Shown here: one piece after another, positions 48,454 to 61,696 of the stretch
Numbering within the stretch: position 1 is the stretch's first letter
How the letters are laid out: each line of letters opens with the position of its first letter
Source of the DNA: Coffea arabica
Lineage: Eukaryota; Streptophyta; Magnoliopsida; Gentianales; Rubiaceae
Assembly (NCBI RefSeq): GCF_036785885.1
Contig: NC_092312.1
Coordinates: forward strand, 15,270,001 to 15,334,000
Reading direction: 5' to 3'
DNA length: 64,000 bases
The notes under the pieces: model-generated
Databases searched by the model: none
The model's input: only the letters and a program-made list of their open reading frames with translations
What the model was told of the DNA's origin: nothing
Program-made: the position numbers and the translations under genes

Positions 48454-49403
48454 TCATTTGACTCTATCCTGAATGACGTCCATCCCCATCTCGGTCGGAT
48501 CCGTTGCCTGAACTTCGTAGTGGATCCCATCCAGCACTCTCCTCAGTCCATCTTTTGAAGTTGCGTACAGCATTTTTGCTCTAATTCTTGATTCCTCCGG
48601 AGACCTGATCGAGATCATCAACGTACTTGCAACACATCAACTCAATATAACAGACAATAATGATCTGTCTAATTAATTAGTAATAAACACAAAAGATTAC
48701 TTCTGCATAGTTGGCCCATAGATTTGTTGAATTCGCTCTAGTCTCTAGCGATATTGACAAAAGGGGAATAAATGTATGCATAAAGATTGGTATCAGGGGG
48801 GGAACCACTGATCAGAGATAAAAGAAGCAGAAGAAAATCAGTTACTAGAATGATAAGCAGGTGGGAGTAGTGGCGGACCATGCGATGAAGAAAATCTTGC
48901 TCTTCCGGCAATTGTCGACGGTGACAAAGTCGAAATCAAAGACTGCATAACGGCAGTCGTCTTTGGGCAGGGAGGCAGCAAGTTGTTCGTAGCCTTCACC
49001 AGGTCCACCCACCTTGTCCACCGTCACCAACCTAGAACCTTCATCGATCTTGAACACTATGAATCTGTGCACCTTCTTCCACTTCATCTCCATGAACGAG
49101 TTCTTGCATTCCTCCGTTACCCACATCCCTGTTGTAGCCTATCATGCACGCATATAATATGTTCAACAAGACAAACACGATGTTGCACGCTAATAAATAA
49201 TTGGGCCTGTGTCTCCTATACATGCTTGATCTGCAGCTTGCCTCAATATATGTGCATATGTGTACATGTAAGCCCGGCCAAATTAAAACACAAATTACTA
49301 AAGAAGATGAATTATGCAGAGAAAACGATGATCAGTGTGCAATAATTGAATGAACGATAGAGAAGGTAATTTGAGGGTGCACCATTTTGAAGGCCATCGC
49401 CAT
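48454..49403 (-). CDS. ADF: Actin-depolymerizing factor, ADF5/ADF9 type
   Basis: Small actin-binding protein of the ADF/cofilin family, in cytoplasm and nucleus. Exons on the minus strand are 49403-49383, 49138-48879 and 48604-48454, joining to 143 aa, the length of Arabidopsis ADF5. The 7-residue first exon MAMAFKM followed by [20 protein letters not shown] is the mark of subclass III (ADF5/ADF9), reported to bundle rather than sever filaments. Also seen: [36 protein letters not shown] and, in exon 3, [20 protein letters not shown] and [15 protein letters not shown]. Odd: the exon 2 donor needed for this frame is G^GTCCGC, a poor match to consensus. Reading through, or using the better GTAACT donor 31 bp later, gives a stop and a protein of about 104 aa. 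Neighbour order supports ADF9 orthology. Confidence 0.9.
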
Positions 49404-49513
49404 CTTGTTTGTGGTTGCAAAGTTGAGAGAAGCTGCAGGCGGTCAATTTTGTCAGCTAAGCAAGCGAATTGATTTAACATCCAAGTGTGGATCGAATAAA
49501 TGGACCATAGGGG

Positions 49514-49521
49514 TTTATATA
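49514..49521 (-). promoter_or_regulatory. TATA box of the ADF gene
   Basis: TATATAAA on the minus strand (within TTTGTATATAAACCCC), about 110 bp upstream of the ADF start codon, predicting a leader of about 80 nt. Confidence 0.6.
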
Positions 49522-49892
49522 CAAACTTTACTACCTAAAAAGCCATTCAGATTTATGGTATATTACAAAGGTGTCCTCATGAGATGAGATCTATTTCTTG
49601 GCTTCTGTACTCTGTGCTCTGTAGTCCTGGGGGTGGATCTGAATGACGGAAATGACCCTCCAAGGGAGCTCTGGTTGCCTTGGAAAATGTTGCCTGGTTG
49701 ACCAAATGGAGGAGTTGATGTTCTCTAGGCTATCGGCCTCAAAGAATGTTTTTTCACACGAGGCGGGGGCCTTTGTGAATTAAGCATAGTTAAATACTAG
49801 TACTACTAAGTACTAACTAAATGGATCAAGGTTATATAATTCTGTATTGCCCTTGGTTTATATATTTGCCAATGTTTGATCTTCTTCTTAGC

Positions 49893-49900
49893 TATATAAA
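49893..49900 (+). promoter_or_regulatory. Divergent TATA box facing away from ADF
   Basis: TATATAAA in AGCTATATAAAGTC on the plus strand, about 370 bp from the oppositely oriented ADF TATA box. It precedes by 105 bp an ATG in good context (CGCCATGGCC) at 50005. This could be a second promoter of a divergent pair, but no convincing gene follows. Confidence 0.3.
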
Positions 49901-50004
49901 GTCATTGATGAGTTTCCTGTAAAAAAACCCTCTGCTTTCTGCGCATCCATCCTTGAACTCATCCATTCGATCCCATCTTCTTTCCAGTTCCACTGGACCA
50001 CGCC

Positions 50005-50082
50005 ATGGCCATTGACATTATTGCTAAAGTTGATGGCTTTTTTGCTAGTTGTCAGCGACTCACCAACTTGGGTATAGTTTAG
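50005..50082 (+). CDS. Possible short ORF or first exon after a TATA box
   Basis: An ATG in strong plant context opens a 25-codon frame, MAIDIIAKVDGFFASCQRLT plus five residues. A possible splice donor (TTG G^GTATAG) lies near its end, so it may be the first exon of a longer or degenerate gene. No family is recognised and no following exon can be joined with confidence. Confidence 0.2.
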   Translation: MAIDIIAKVDGFFASCQRLTNLGIV

Positions 50083-50099
50083 GTGTTTGATATCTGCTC

Positions 50100-51631
50100 C
50101 TGTGTTTGTGTATTGAAAATCTTCACCTGTTCATCAGATTACCCAATATGTATTTTCGTAAAAATTTCCGGTCATCTCCATCGACAACCAGATTGTAACA
50201 GTAATTTCTGACCGGAAATCAAATGGTACATATGCGAAACGATACATATCCATTCTCATGCTTGAACCTAAAAAATCTTGCTCATGAATCAGAATTTTAT
50301 TATACAAAAATGCGTTATAGACCGCGCTCAATCAGAGAGAAGAGAATACAGTGCAAACATGTGGTCTCTAGGAAGCGGGCCTCATCACCGACGGTACACC
50401 TACATGCCCCCGCATTTCCCTCACTTTGAGTTCCTCAACTCGAAAAGAACCTTGGCGTGGAAGCAAAGGTGAAGAGTCCATTCGTCCCCCATCGACATCG
50501 ATTGGCAATAACAACTACTGTAGCGATAACATGTGGTACGTATACAAATTCTGTGGAAAGCGGAGCGGTGAAATTTCTTGCTTTAAAGTAATTGAGTCAA
50601 TGTCTCACCGATAGAGCTTGAGCTTCCTTTGCCAGTTTTTTTTTTTTCTTTTTTTTTTCTTTTTTGGGTATCTTTATGATTGAGATCTACGATCTATCTA
50701 TCACTTTGGTGAGTTGGTCCCTAATTTTTTCTAAACTAACTAATCCCTAAGCACCTTTAGGCATCCCATAAAATGTTTCTAGGAATTTGGCAGATAAGAA
50801 GAGCGCAGCATTATCCTGATCGTGTTCACATCGAAATAGCAGTATAGCAAATGCATGTAAGCGGGATATGATTGCAAGAGACATTCCACGAGCACCACAG
50901 AAACAGAGAGAATGGAGAAAAACAACAGAGAGCTTACAAACACTAACGTCTAACAATGTCTATCAGAGCAAGTGAACAGATAGATGATGGAGAGTTGGAC
51001 ATGGGAACGTGGCTCTTTCCTGCGGCTGGCCCCTATTCATTCCATCAAAAGAAACATAATAATATAACATCTCCAAACTTAACTGGATTTGCAGTCCAAC
51101 GATTTCATTATGAGCTGATTTGATAGATGAGGCAACTTGTATGACTATGATTTTTTTTTTTCAAAGAATAAGAAAACAGTACAAAAATAAGATAAAAGAG
51201 GAAGGAAGTTAAATGAATTCGAGGTAATTGATCTTTGATACCAATGGTTAAAAACGACTTCCTTGCACCTTAAATGATCATTATGAGTCAAAATGTTCAG
51301 TAATTTGTGAAATCACAAATTCGATGGTTCCGGGATTCTTGAATAAAAATGAAATAAAATCCCACTTTCTCGTGGCCAAAGATAGGGCAGCCAGGTTATG
51401 GATATAGTTGATTTATTTTCTTACCTGCTTCGTCCCAAACATGTCATGAATCTTTTGTCGATTCTCAGCCTCTTCCTCGTGGAAGTACCCAAATTCGATG
51501 GTGCTGCATAGTTCTCAACTCAGGTGGATGTGCCACAGCATGTGTTGTGAATTGATTTTGGCTCAAAATTCTCCTCGCTCGATTTTCCAACATTTCCGAC
51601 ATATGTTGCTAAATTTGTGATTTGCATGTTG
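50100..51631. other. Intergenic; no gene seen
   Basis: AT-rich DNA with T-rich runs (near 50636-50664) up to the insertion site of the LTR element. Frames of 60-80 codons occur on both strands without domains. Confidence 0.5.
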
Positions 51632-51636
51632 GGATG

Positions 51637-52507
51637 TGTCACGAGGTGTTTACTTCCCTTAGCAAATCACACACGTAATGGCACTGGTAAGCCACGCTAC
51701 CAGTCAACCTACAAACTTACTTGCACACAAGTATTCAATAACGTAGAACATTTAGACAAAATAAGAGGAACACACGTACAAATTACAGCCAGCACGGCTA
51801 ACCTTGCATTTCACAATAACGATTACAATGAATTTTTACAAACACCTGGCGTGCAGAACTTCTAAGGATGATTCTCACTATTTGAGACTCTTTCCCCTTT
51901 AGTCTCTGTCTAATCCATTATTTATAGGCACATTTACGGGGGACAAGAGACTCAACCGCTGATCTTATCTGAACATCCACAAAATTAGAAATCCGCTAAG
52001 AACGAAGCTGAGTTGGCTGGTAACCGCCAACAACTCCCAACAATGGTCAACAACTGCCCAACATTCCTTTTTGGAGTGCACGGCAACGGCCGCACACTTT
52101 TGCGCGCCCAGCTTTCCCGCCATCGTCAACGTTTCGCGTCCAATCTTGCCCAACACTTAGCAACTTAGGCACCGTGGTTCCTAACACTTGAAACTACCCG
52201 AAACAACCTACCGAGCCATAGTCATTCCGTGATCTTAGCCCCTAGCCCTTGGTCTTGATTTGACTTAGTCACAGTTATCCCTCTATATATATGTCTTAAG
52301 GCATCCCTTTTTTCCCAATTAATTTAGAAACATCTGATGCCTCTAAAACTTTCTCCAACTCATACTTAGGCTAGGAAAATATCATCTAACACTGATCCAC
52401 TTGTTCCCAACAAGCTTCACCTTCGGCCTTCCCACCTAAGCCATGGCTGGCACAACTTGGTCACGGGCCCGCGTGTTCCGTCTGGACTGCGCCCTAAGGG
52501 GCTAACA
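51637..52507 (-). repeat. 3' LTR of the gypsy fossil
   Basis: About 871 bp, aligning end to end with 57350-58253. It includes the shared GTTTACTTCCCTTAGCAAAT-type start (plus-strand reading), a TATTTATAG block and the terminal GGGGCTAACA. Confidence 0.9.
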
Positions 52508-54802
52508 AACCACCTCTACCTGAAGAGGTTGACGACCTCGTCAACTTGGCTTGCTTCCGCATGTTCCTCAGGTACTCAGCAATTTTATTTTCGAACTGCC
52601 ACAAGGTCACGTCCCGTTCCCAAGTAGCGTCCAGCTTGGTCTCCCCCTTCCACTGGACTAGATAATCTGTCCGTCTATTCTTTTTGCTCTGCCCCATGGT
52701 TCTGTGATCCAGCATTGCCTCCACATCTTTCTGGAATTGCTTGCGGATCACCGGCGGAGTACGTTTTGCTTGCCTCCGTCCTTCATCCATCTCATCCTGG
52801 TTGAAGGATTTTAGGAAACTCACATGGAAGGTCGCGTGGATCTTGAGTCTGTCGAGCAGTTTTAACCGATAGGCTACATGACCCACCTTCTTGATCATTT
52901 CGAACGGTCCATCGTACTTCGGAATAAACCCACGATGGACTGTCTTGCTGCTTACTTTCTTCCAAATCTGGGGAGTCAGTTTCAGCATCACTTGATCTCC
53001 CACCGGGAATTCCAAGTCCGGGTCTATGTTGGTCCGCAAACTTCTTCATGCATTGTTTCTCCACTGGCAAGCTATCCCTCACTTCGTCCACCAGTTCGTG
53101 CTTAGCACGAGCAAACCGGTGTACTGCTGGGCAACGACTCCTGCCTTGAAGTGCAATTTCATGAGCAGTCAGAGGTTGTTGTCCATTTATCAATTCGAAC
53201 GGACTCAGTTTCGTTGCTGATGACTTGTGCAAATTGTAGCAAAATTGCGCGGCATCCAGCAATTTCATCCAATTCTTCAGACTTGCCGTCACGTAATGGT
53301 TTAGGTATTCCTCCAACAAGGCATTGATCCTCTCCATTTATCCGTCGGTCTGAGGATGGGCGGCAATAGAGAACTTAAATTCGGAACCACCCAACAGTCC
53401 GAACAACACGATCCAGAATCTCCCCGTAAATCTGGTATCCTTATCACTTATGATGTTTTCGGGTAAATTGAAGTATTTCAAACATTTCTGAAAAACAACT
53501 CAGCGACAACATCAGCCGGGCACGCCTTCGGCGCACCAATAAAGATAGCATACTTAGAAAATCTATCTACAATTATGAAAACAGAAGCCATACCATCGAC
53601 CTTAGGAAATCCCGAAATGAACTCCATTGAGACCGATTGCCATGGTCAATCAGGGATTGGCAAAGGTTGCAACAAACCTGACTCCTTTTTCCTTTCCACA
53701 TTATCTTGTTGGCACACAAGACACGTTCTCACGTATGCTTCGATATCTTCTTCCATCTTTGGCCAGTAGAAGCTCCGCGACAACAAGACCCGTATTCGTT
53801 CCACTCCGGGATGACCAGTTCAAGGAGTGTCATGGGTCTCTCTCAGCACCTGTCGCCTAAGTTCCCCTCCTGCTGGGACATAAGCTCTACTACTCTTGGC
53901 AAAGAGTAAGTCGTCTTCAAGCCAGTAATGACGAATTTTGCCCTCACAGACTTGAGTCATTTGAACTTGTCGATATCCTGATCTCAAGTCAATTTTGGTG
54001 TAGAATCATGCCCTCGCCAGACTGTCGAACAAGGCACAATAATCCATGTAAAATCTCCATGTTTCGTTTGCTTTCTTTCGGAATAATGCTGGAGCACTGG
54101 AGCACTCAATGGTCTCAGCGCTTGGCTATCTAACAGTTAGTTCAGTTGGCACCGCAACTCCGCCAACTCCATCGAGGACATACGATAAGGAGCTTGGGCA
54201 AGGGGTTGGGCCCCTGAAACCAACTCAATTCTGTGCTCCACAGCATGTCTAGGAGGCAGCCGTTTCGACAACTCCGCAGGCATGAGGTCTACGAATTCCT
54301 CCAACACATGAGCCACGCCATCGGGCACTTCCTGGTACATGTCAGGTTTCATTTCGACTAACGCGGCAATGTACATCACTTCGCCATGCCTAAGGCTGGA
54401 CTCAATTTGTACCGCCAACACCAAATTCTTTCGTTGGTTGCTCTTTTGTTTTGGCAACCTTACTACAGCAATAAAGCCTGGATTTTGGTCGTCATCCACT
54501 ATAACACCGTCCAAGTGCGGAATTGGGTAGATCCTGTTGGCAACCATGAAGTTCTTGCCAAGGATCAAGTCAAAGTCGTCCATTTGACTGGCCATGAGGC
54601 TGCACCATCCCTTCCACGGCCCCAACTCCAATTCTACCGTTGCTACGCCCAACACTGGCTTGATTTCAGAGTTGACAGCCTTCAACTTGAAACCGAAGTC
54701 TTTTAACTTCAATCCGAACCGATTCACCACGCATTCCGTCATACAACTGTGCGATGCTCCAGTATCCACCATCGCCAGTATCTGGTTACCATTCAACGTA
54801 AC

Positions 54803-56103
54803 TGATAGGGCATAATTTGTTGTTAATTTTATGGTTAATTTCCCTCTTTGTTCTTGCCAAATATTATTTTAATTGTTGAAATGTACTTATATTTGATATT
54901 TGGCCCTAATTACAGGAAGTGGAGCAAACAAGTGCTAAAAAGGAGACTTTATTGAGAAAAACACTCCACATGGGAAGTTCTAAAAGGAAATACAAGCCGG
55001 GCTCCACAGGATGCTACAAAAAGGGATTTCCTATCTTTATGCTGAAAAGGGTGGACTTGTACTAGGAGTCTTACGGGTAAAGAGGAAACTAAAAACAAGA
55101 ACTTTGGCAAAGCTCCAATTCTTTGGCACTTGGACTCTCAATTCAGTGGGGACCACTAGAGATAGCATTAGATTTTCTTTTGGCTTTAAAAGAAGACAAA
55201 CGTACGGGAGGTTTTCTTATCAATAGTTTTAGCTTAGTTTTTAGCATAATTTAATTTTATTCTTTCTTAGTTCCTTTGATGGCCTGGACCTCAATAAAAT
55301 TACTTGGAGATTTTTTCATGAGGCGTGGCTAAATTTCTCATTTAATCGAAGGTCAATTTGAGGATTCGGTCCCGAACATCTGTGAGATCTAATTATTTTA
55401 CTTATTTCCTTTATTTATTGGTATTTGTACGTTTCCTGATTTAATTGCCTATGCTTGTTATGTTATTTGAATGTCAAGGGCCCGATATTCGAATTAATCT
55501 AATAATCTACTGTCAAATTAATTGATTGAATCCGTAATTGTTCAATTGATTAATACCAGTGGCGACTAGCGTGATTGGTTTCATGTTAGGGAAACGTATG
55601 ATCTAACTTAAACAAACCCTCGTAGCGTGTTTGTTGGTTAGGATTGAATTTTTCTAATTATTAATGCAAACGAGTAATTCAATCCTATGGTCGTACTTAG
55701 GATTATTTCTTGGTTAGGGAAATAGTTAACGGTCGTACCTTAACTATCGAGAAATTAAGGAAAAGCTGGTTGTTCATCGCGTGTATGACAACTATAACTA
55801 ATCTATTAATGAGTAATTGAATTATCTTTGCATCGATGATTAGTTGCATGGACCGTGTCTGAAAAGTTGTAACTTTGGCTAGAGTCATATTGGTTATTGA
55901 TTAATTTCTATTTATTTCTATTAGTTGTTTTATTAGTTAGTTAATTAGTTATTTTATATTCTCCAAAAACCTCCCATACTTCGGACTCTAAAAGAAATAA
56001 ATTATCCCCAATCCCTGTGGATTCGACACTGCTTATCACTATCTACAGAAATTATATTTTGTTTGAGCAGATATTTATTATTGCACAGGTTCGGCACCTG
56101 TCA
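54803..56103. mobile_element. Solo LTR of another retrotransposon, nested
   Basis: About 1.3 kb beginning TGATAGGGCATAATTTG and ending GGTTCGGCACCTGTCA, that is TG...CA, with the 5-bp target duplication GTAAC on both sides (54798-54802 and 56104-56108). It interrupts the gypsy fossil between its protease and gag parts and has no coding region. A block ATCCCTGTGGATTCGACACT near the right end resembles text found near LTR ends of some plant gypsy lineages. A lone LTR with target duplication is what recombination between two LTRs leaves. Necessarily younger than its host element; family not assigned. Confidence 0.82.
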
Positions 56104-57349
56104 GTAACTTGCACATACATCAAACTATTGTAAGTAGTGCGACCATTATTACCTGTGATGGGGTTCACGAACTGCATGGGGTTGACCCGTGCATCCTACA
56201 TCTCGAACTGGTCACCATCATCTTCTACTATTAAGGCACTAACATTCTGATCCTTTTTTTTGTTGGGATAATTGCGGGCTAAGTGTGGTCCTTCGCAGTT
56301 AAAGCAGCCATCCTTCTTCAGATTTGATGCTTGCTTTTCTTTAGAAGAAGAAGCACCGCCGGTTTCGGTCGTAGACATCGACTACTTCTTTTTCTTCTTC
56401 TTCACGAACGGTCCACCTTTCAGATCCTTGCCCTTCTCCTTCTTCTTGTCATTGGATCCCATGGACGTGAAGTCTATCAACTTCCCTGTCGCAACGAGTG
56501 CTTGAGACACGGTCTGAACATTCTGTCTTCGCAACTCCATCTGCACCCATGGCTGCAGTTCACGGATGAAGGTGTAGAGTCTGTCTTCCTCAGACATCTC
56601 CTTCACATCCAACATCAGGGTCTGGAACTCAGCAACGTACTCGTGTACGCTCTTACTCTGTTTCAAGTTTCACAATGCGTCCCGAACTTTTCACGAAACA
56701 TTCGTGGGAAGGAATTGCTTATTTAATTCCTCCTTCAGTACATCCCAAGTCTCAATCTTGGGTCTGATGGAGTCTGATTGCACCACTCTCCATCACAGCT
56801 TTGCATCACCGCTAAGGTACATTGATGCAATGCACACTTTCTCCCCTTCTGGAACGTTAACAGCCTTGAAGTACTGTTTGACATCCCACAAGAAATTTTC
56901 CAGATCCTTCGAACTCCTATTCCCCTAGTACGGTTTCGGCTCTGGGACTTTCACTTTCCCCTTCGAAGATTTTTGAACAGTCTGTGTGTTAGAAGAGCCA
57001 ACTGCCTTCTTCAACATATCGATCTCGAATTGTAAAGCCACGATCTCTGTATGGGACGAAGCCACTTCGTTCCTCGGCGCCACAACATCCCCAACGGAAG
57101 AAACCGTCTGCCTGATTTCCTCCATCTGCGTTGTTAAGGTGTTGATCGTCTCTCGAATCTGCAACAGAACTTCCATGACGTTGAAGCCCTCAGGAACGTC
57201 TCCTAGACGCTGCATCAAGTTCTCGAAGGCAAGTTCCTGATGTTGCAACCGCTCTTGGACAGTATTCCCGTGTCCAACCATCATTACCTTCAAAAGAGAC
57301 ACAACAAAAGCACGGTCTAATGGATCAGAGCCGTGCTCTGATACCACGT

Positions 57350-58253
57350 TATTACGAGGTGTTTATTTCTCTTAGCAAATCACATACGTAATGGTACTAG
57401 TAAGCCACGCTACCAGTCAGCCTACAAACTCACTTGCACACAAGTATTCAACAACGTAGAACACTTACGCAAAATAAAAGGAACACACGCACAAGTTACA
57501 GCCAACACGGCCAACCTTGCATTTCACAACAACGATTACAAGGAATTTCTACAAACACCTTGCGTGCAAAACTTCTAAGAGTGATTCTCACTATTTGAGA
57601 CTCTCTCCCTTTTAGTTTCTGTCTAACCCGTTATTTATAGACACATTTACGATTGACAAGAGACCCAACCGCTGGTCTTATATGAACGTCCACAAAGTTA
57701 GGAACCCACTAAGAACGAGACTGAGTTGGCTGGTAACCGCCAGCAACTGCCAGTAACGGTCAGCAACTGCCCAACATTCCTTTTTGGCGCACGGCAACGG
57801 CCGCACACTTCTGCGCGCCCAGCTTTTCCGCCATCGTCAACGTTTCGTGTTCAATCTTGCCCAACACTTAGCAACTTAGGCACCGTGATTCCTAACACTT
57901 GGAACTATCCGAAACAACCCACCGAGTCATAGTCATTCCGTGGCCTTAGCTCCTAACCCTTGGTTTTGACTTGATTTAGTCACAGTTATCCCTCTATATA
58001 TATATATATATATGTCTTAAAGAAAAACTTACAACTATTAGTAGAAGCATCCCTTTTTCCCCAACTAATTTAGAGACATCTGATGCCTCTACAACTTTTC
58101 CCAACCCATACTTAGGTTAGGAAAACATCATCCAACACTGATCCACTTGTTTTCAACAAACTTCACCTTCGGCCTTCCCACCTAGATCATGACTGGTCGA
58201 ACTTGACAATGACCGCACGCGTTTCGTCTGGACTGTGCCCTGAGGGGCTAACA
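57350..58253 (-). repeat. 5' LTR of the gypsy fossil
   Basis: About 904 bp, the longer of the two LTRs; the length difference is partly an AT microsatellite and a short extra segment around 57995-58045. It is followed on the minus strand by a 3-bp gap and the primer-binding site. Confidence 0.9.
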
Positions 58254-58659
58254 GGATGTCAATAAAGTTTCTAATTTCGTCGCCTTTTGCCATGATGATC
58301 CCCAAGGCCAAGCAGAAGCTAATGAAGGGCTCGGTAGAAATACGATAGTTTGACAAGTATGAAGCTAGCTAACATCAGTAATTAATTCCGTGGCCTAAAA
58401 TGAATCAAACCACCATGCAATGTTAAACACCGAGTTTGCACGTTGGCAGGTCTGCTTTCAAGAGGTGCAATGTCGCCGCTGATACCTCAGAGATACAGAA
58501 CAAGAGCCTGATAACTTCTTCAAGAAAGCCTTGTTTTCTTATTGAATCTACCTCTGTTGAAAAGAGTCAAATGAACTAACAAACACATATGCACAATCTT
58601 CCGCCACGCACTTAAACATCCAAATACAAAATTAATACAGACACAAGAAAACGTAAACT

Positions 58660-61653
58660 CTATACAACCATTGGTGTTCTAGCACTAAACGCTGATCTCT
58701 GGCTCCTACTTATTGGGAGGTGAACATAAACTTCATGAACCTCTTGTTTACAAACATCATCCTTGTCCCTATCAATGGCATAGCACACATATACGGTGTC
58801 AATCACATTATCCAGCACATTCACAAAGAAGCCCAGCACCACCAAGAGCAGTAGCCATGCCATAGCAGCAACGAAGTATGCCTCCACACCAAGATGCCCA
58901 ACAGCTCTTACTATAAGACAGACCTGCATGAGGAAGACAGGAGTACAGCGTGTGAGAATAAACAGAAACACATTTACTCTATAATACATATTTTAATATC
59001 TATAGCAAATATAACATCCTGCAGAATTGATCCTCCACGTAGCTAATCTTGAATGCCCACAGTTAAATAGACTTGAATGCCAATACCAACATGTCAAAGC
59101 ATAATGTGAATAAAAGAAAAAGCAAAACGTCTCTCCCTCTCTCTCTCTCTCTCTCTCTCCCTCTCCCTCTCCCAACACACACACACACATACACATGCAA
59201 GCACAAATACACATGCAGAGACACATTTTGGTGCAGGTTTCGCAACGGGAAAGGTCCAGAGAGGATGCTTCAGCAAAGTTCTACCCGCAATTTAACCAAA
59301 AACCTCATTTATCCCATCTCTTGTGATAAGCAACTTCATCTGGTTGTTTTCAAACTTAATATTTGATGTAGCCTGACTCAATAATGAGCAGAATCTCACG
59401 AGTTTCAATTTTAGCTTGCAGCCAAAATAGGACAAAGTCTTCCTGGAAGCAATATCTAGCCATGGATGGTAAATTGATTAGGCACGTGTCACAGGCAAAT
59501 AAGTCATATGATACTCATTATGTTTATCTTTATAAAACTAATCTTTTAAGATTCGGTGGTTCAGCCATCCAACAACTAAGTTTAGATTATCTCACCAACA
59601 TGCAGTGTGCACAAATAATTACTTGTTATGCCGAGTTCAGTCAGAAAAAATTCAAGTCTATATTTTCTTCAAATGGAAAATTGACAAGGGACAAATAGTG
59701 AACTCACCACTATAGCATATAGTACTGAAAGAACAAAAATTATTCCTGCCAGAACACGAGTGGAGACAGTCTCCACAAAAGCGGCTGAGAGAAGATTGCG
59801 CTTCAACAGTTCATAGGTCATCCTTGCAGAGGTGCAGTAAGCTTCACCAGTTATAGCTGCAAAGTTTATAGTGAACTTATTAAGAAAGTCAAATGCTGCC
59901 ATTAGGGCATTCACACAGCACCGTAGGATTAGGTTCACAATTCCAGAAGCATCTTCATTCCTTGCATTGTCAACCATTGCTCGCACAAAGCGAACAACAC
60001 CGACAAGCAATCCAGATAAACATACCGTGCCCGAGGAGGGTCCAAATGCATTTCTGCACGTTTTCCAAAGAAAAATGAGACATTGGACAAATCAAATGGA
60101 GAAGATCGCATAAAATAAACGCATGTAAACAGTTTTACATGCAATTTGCCTGACAGTCCATATGTTAAATTAAATTTCTAAGCCATTAGCACAATAAAGC
60201 ATTAAAACACCAAAGATGTACATCAATTTCAGCCCTCCATAAGTTCAAAAATAATTATCCTTCCTCTTCTCCCTTCAGGTGTTCTGCTTATACAAGAAAA
60301 TGATGGCAGTGCAACTCCATTGCTAACAAAAGGTTTGTTCATATATTTTAACAACAATAGATGAATTATCTTCAGTAGTAATACACTTAATACTAGTGCA
60401 CTTTTTCAAGTTGTTTTATCAGTATGATATCCCTTCAAAAGTAAAAACATGTATTTGAGTTCTGACAACTAAATTTTGGATAAACTGTTGTGTAATAAGA
60501 CAAAAGGATCAAAAGTCATTTTGGAGTCCCCTGAAATTTTGGAAGAAAAATTACTCGTGTGACAAAAGGAAACATTAAATTGTAATATATTGAATCAGGT
60601 CATATCGCCAAGATTTTGAAAACTTGTAAATTACGATACCTGAATCTTGCTAAGCAATCATTGGCCAAGAAATTTTGAAGCTTTTCAAGAAAGTGTTAAT
60701 TTTGTTTGCAACAGCTGAGCAGAAAATACATGCAACTACTTACATTTGGAGTAGTAGTACCACAAGAAGTCATTTCATCCTACAAAGGTTAGAGCATCTT
60801 CTCAATTACATTCTTCAAACTGCTTTTGGAGTTCCTAAACCCTTCCCCCCCCCCCTCCCCAAAAAAAAACAAAAAACAAAAAACAAAAAGGTGATTGGAG
60901 TTCCAAGACCAGTGCCTACAAATGCTAAGGAAGATTTGGAGATCCTTCTAGTCTTTCATCGAAGAATCCTGGAATTGTGTATAAACTATGCTGACTTCTT
61001 CGAGGATTACTATCAAAACTAAGTACACTAATAAGGATGTAATCACCATATATAGCCATTTTAACAGATATTGGAAGTACTAAACAGCAAGTAAAATTCA
61101 TCTAAGTGCAACTAATTTAAGATACAGCTGTTTTTATGATTTCAAACCTAAATGCTAAATGAGTGCACAAGCACAAGCAGTAAAAAATGAATGCATTTAA
61201 AAAACAAGACATGAAAAGATACTCAAGTCCCCTATCTGTTGCAAGATCATCTTTAAGCTATATACCTGATTGAGTAGAAACACAATTGTCTTACTAAATT
61301 GTCATCCAGCATAACTTAAATAGGATTTTTCTATTGTGTGCCGTACGGGCATGGCATAAAATGTAGGCCAACTACTTTTTGTCTGAAAAAACTTCCTAAG
61401 CAAATGTATACGCAACTTAATTCTAAAGAGGTATTCAAATATTTCCTTTATCCTACCATTTGTATAAAAATTCAAACTTTGGGTTCTACTAAACCACAAT
61501 CCAAGGCAGTAACAACGACTCACCTTCAAACCATAGAATCATGACAGTGCAAATAATCAATAGATTACCAAAATGACTAACAAGAATCCAAACATTTTAC
61601 CAAGCTTTCTCAACCAACTCAAAATTCATTCAGAACTTGAATTCTTAGGGGAG

Positions 61654-61696
<43 letters not shown>

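Larger units (their letters stand above)
51637..58253 (-). mobile_element. Broken Ty3/gypsy chromovirus fossil with nested solo LTR
   Basis: Fossil LTR retrotransposon on the minus strand. The 5' LTR is at about 57350-58253 and the 3' LTR at about 51637-52507; the LTR starts TGTTAGCCCC on the coding strand. A 5-bp target duplication GGATG flanks it (51632-51636, 58254-58258). The primer-binding site TGGTATCAGAGC (initiator tRNA-Met type) is at 57346-57335. Parts recognisable: gag-like protein with a CCHC-type knuckle region (about 57.3-56.2 kb), aspartic protease (DTGAS, about 54.8 kb), the end of integrase (about 53.3-52.8 kb) and a chromodomain (about 52.7-52.5 kb), hence a chromovirus. It is clearly broken, with many breaks, and its internal region is shorter than in whole relatives. 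By eye roughly a tenth of LTR positions differ, so it is probably a few million years old. Confidence 0.9.
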
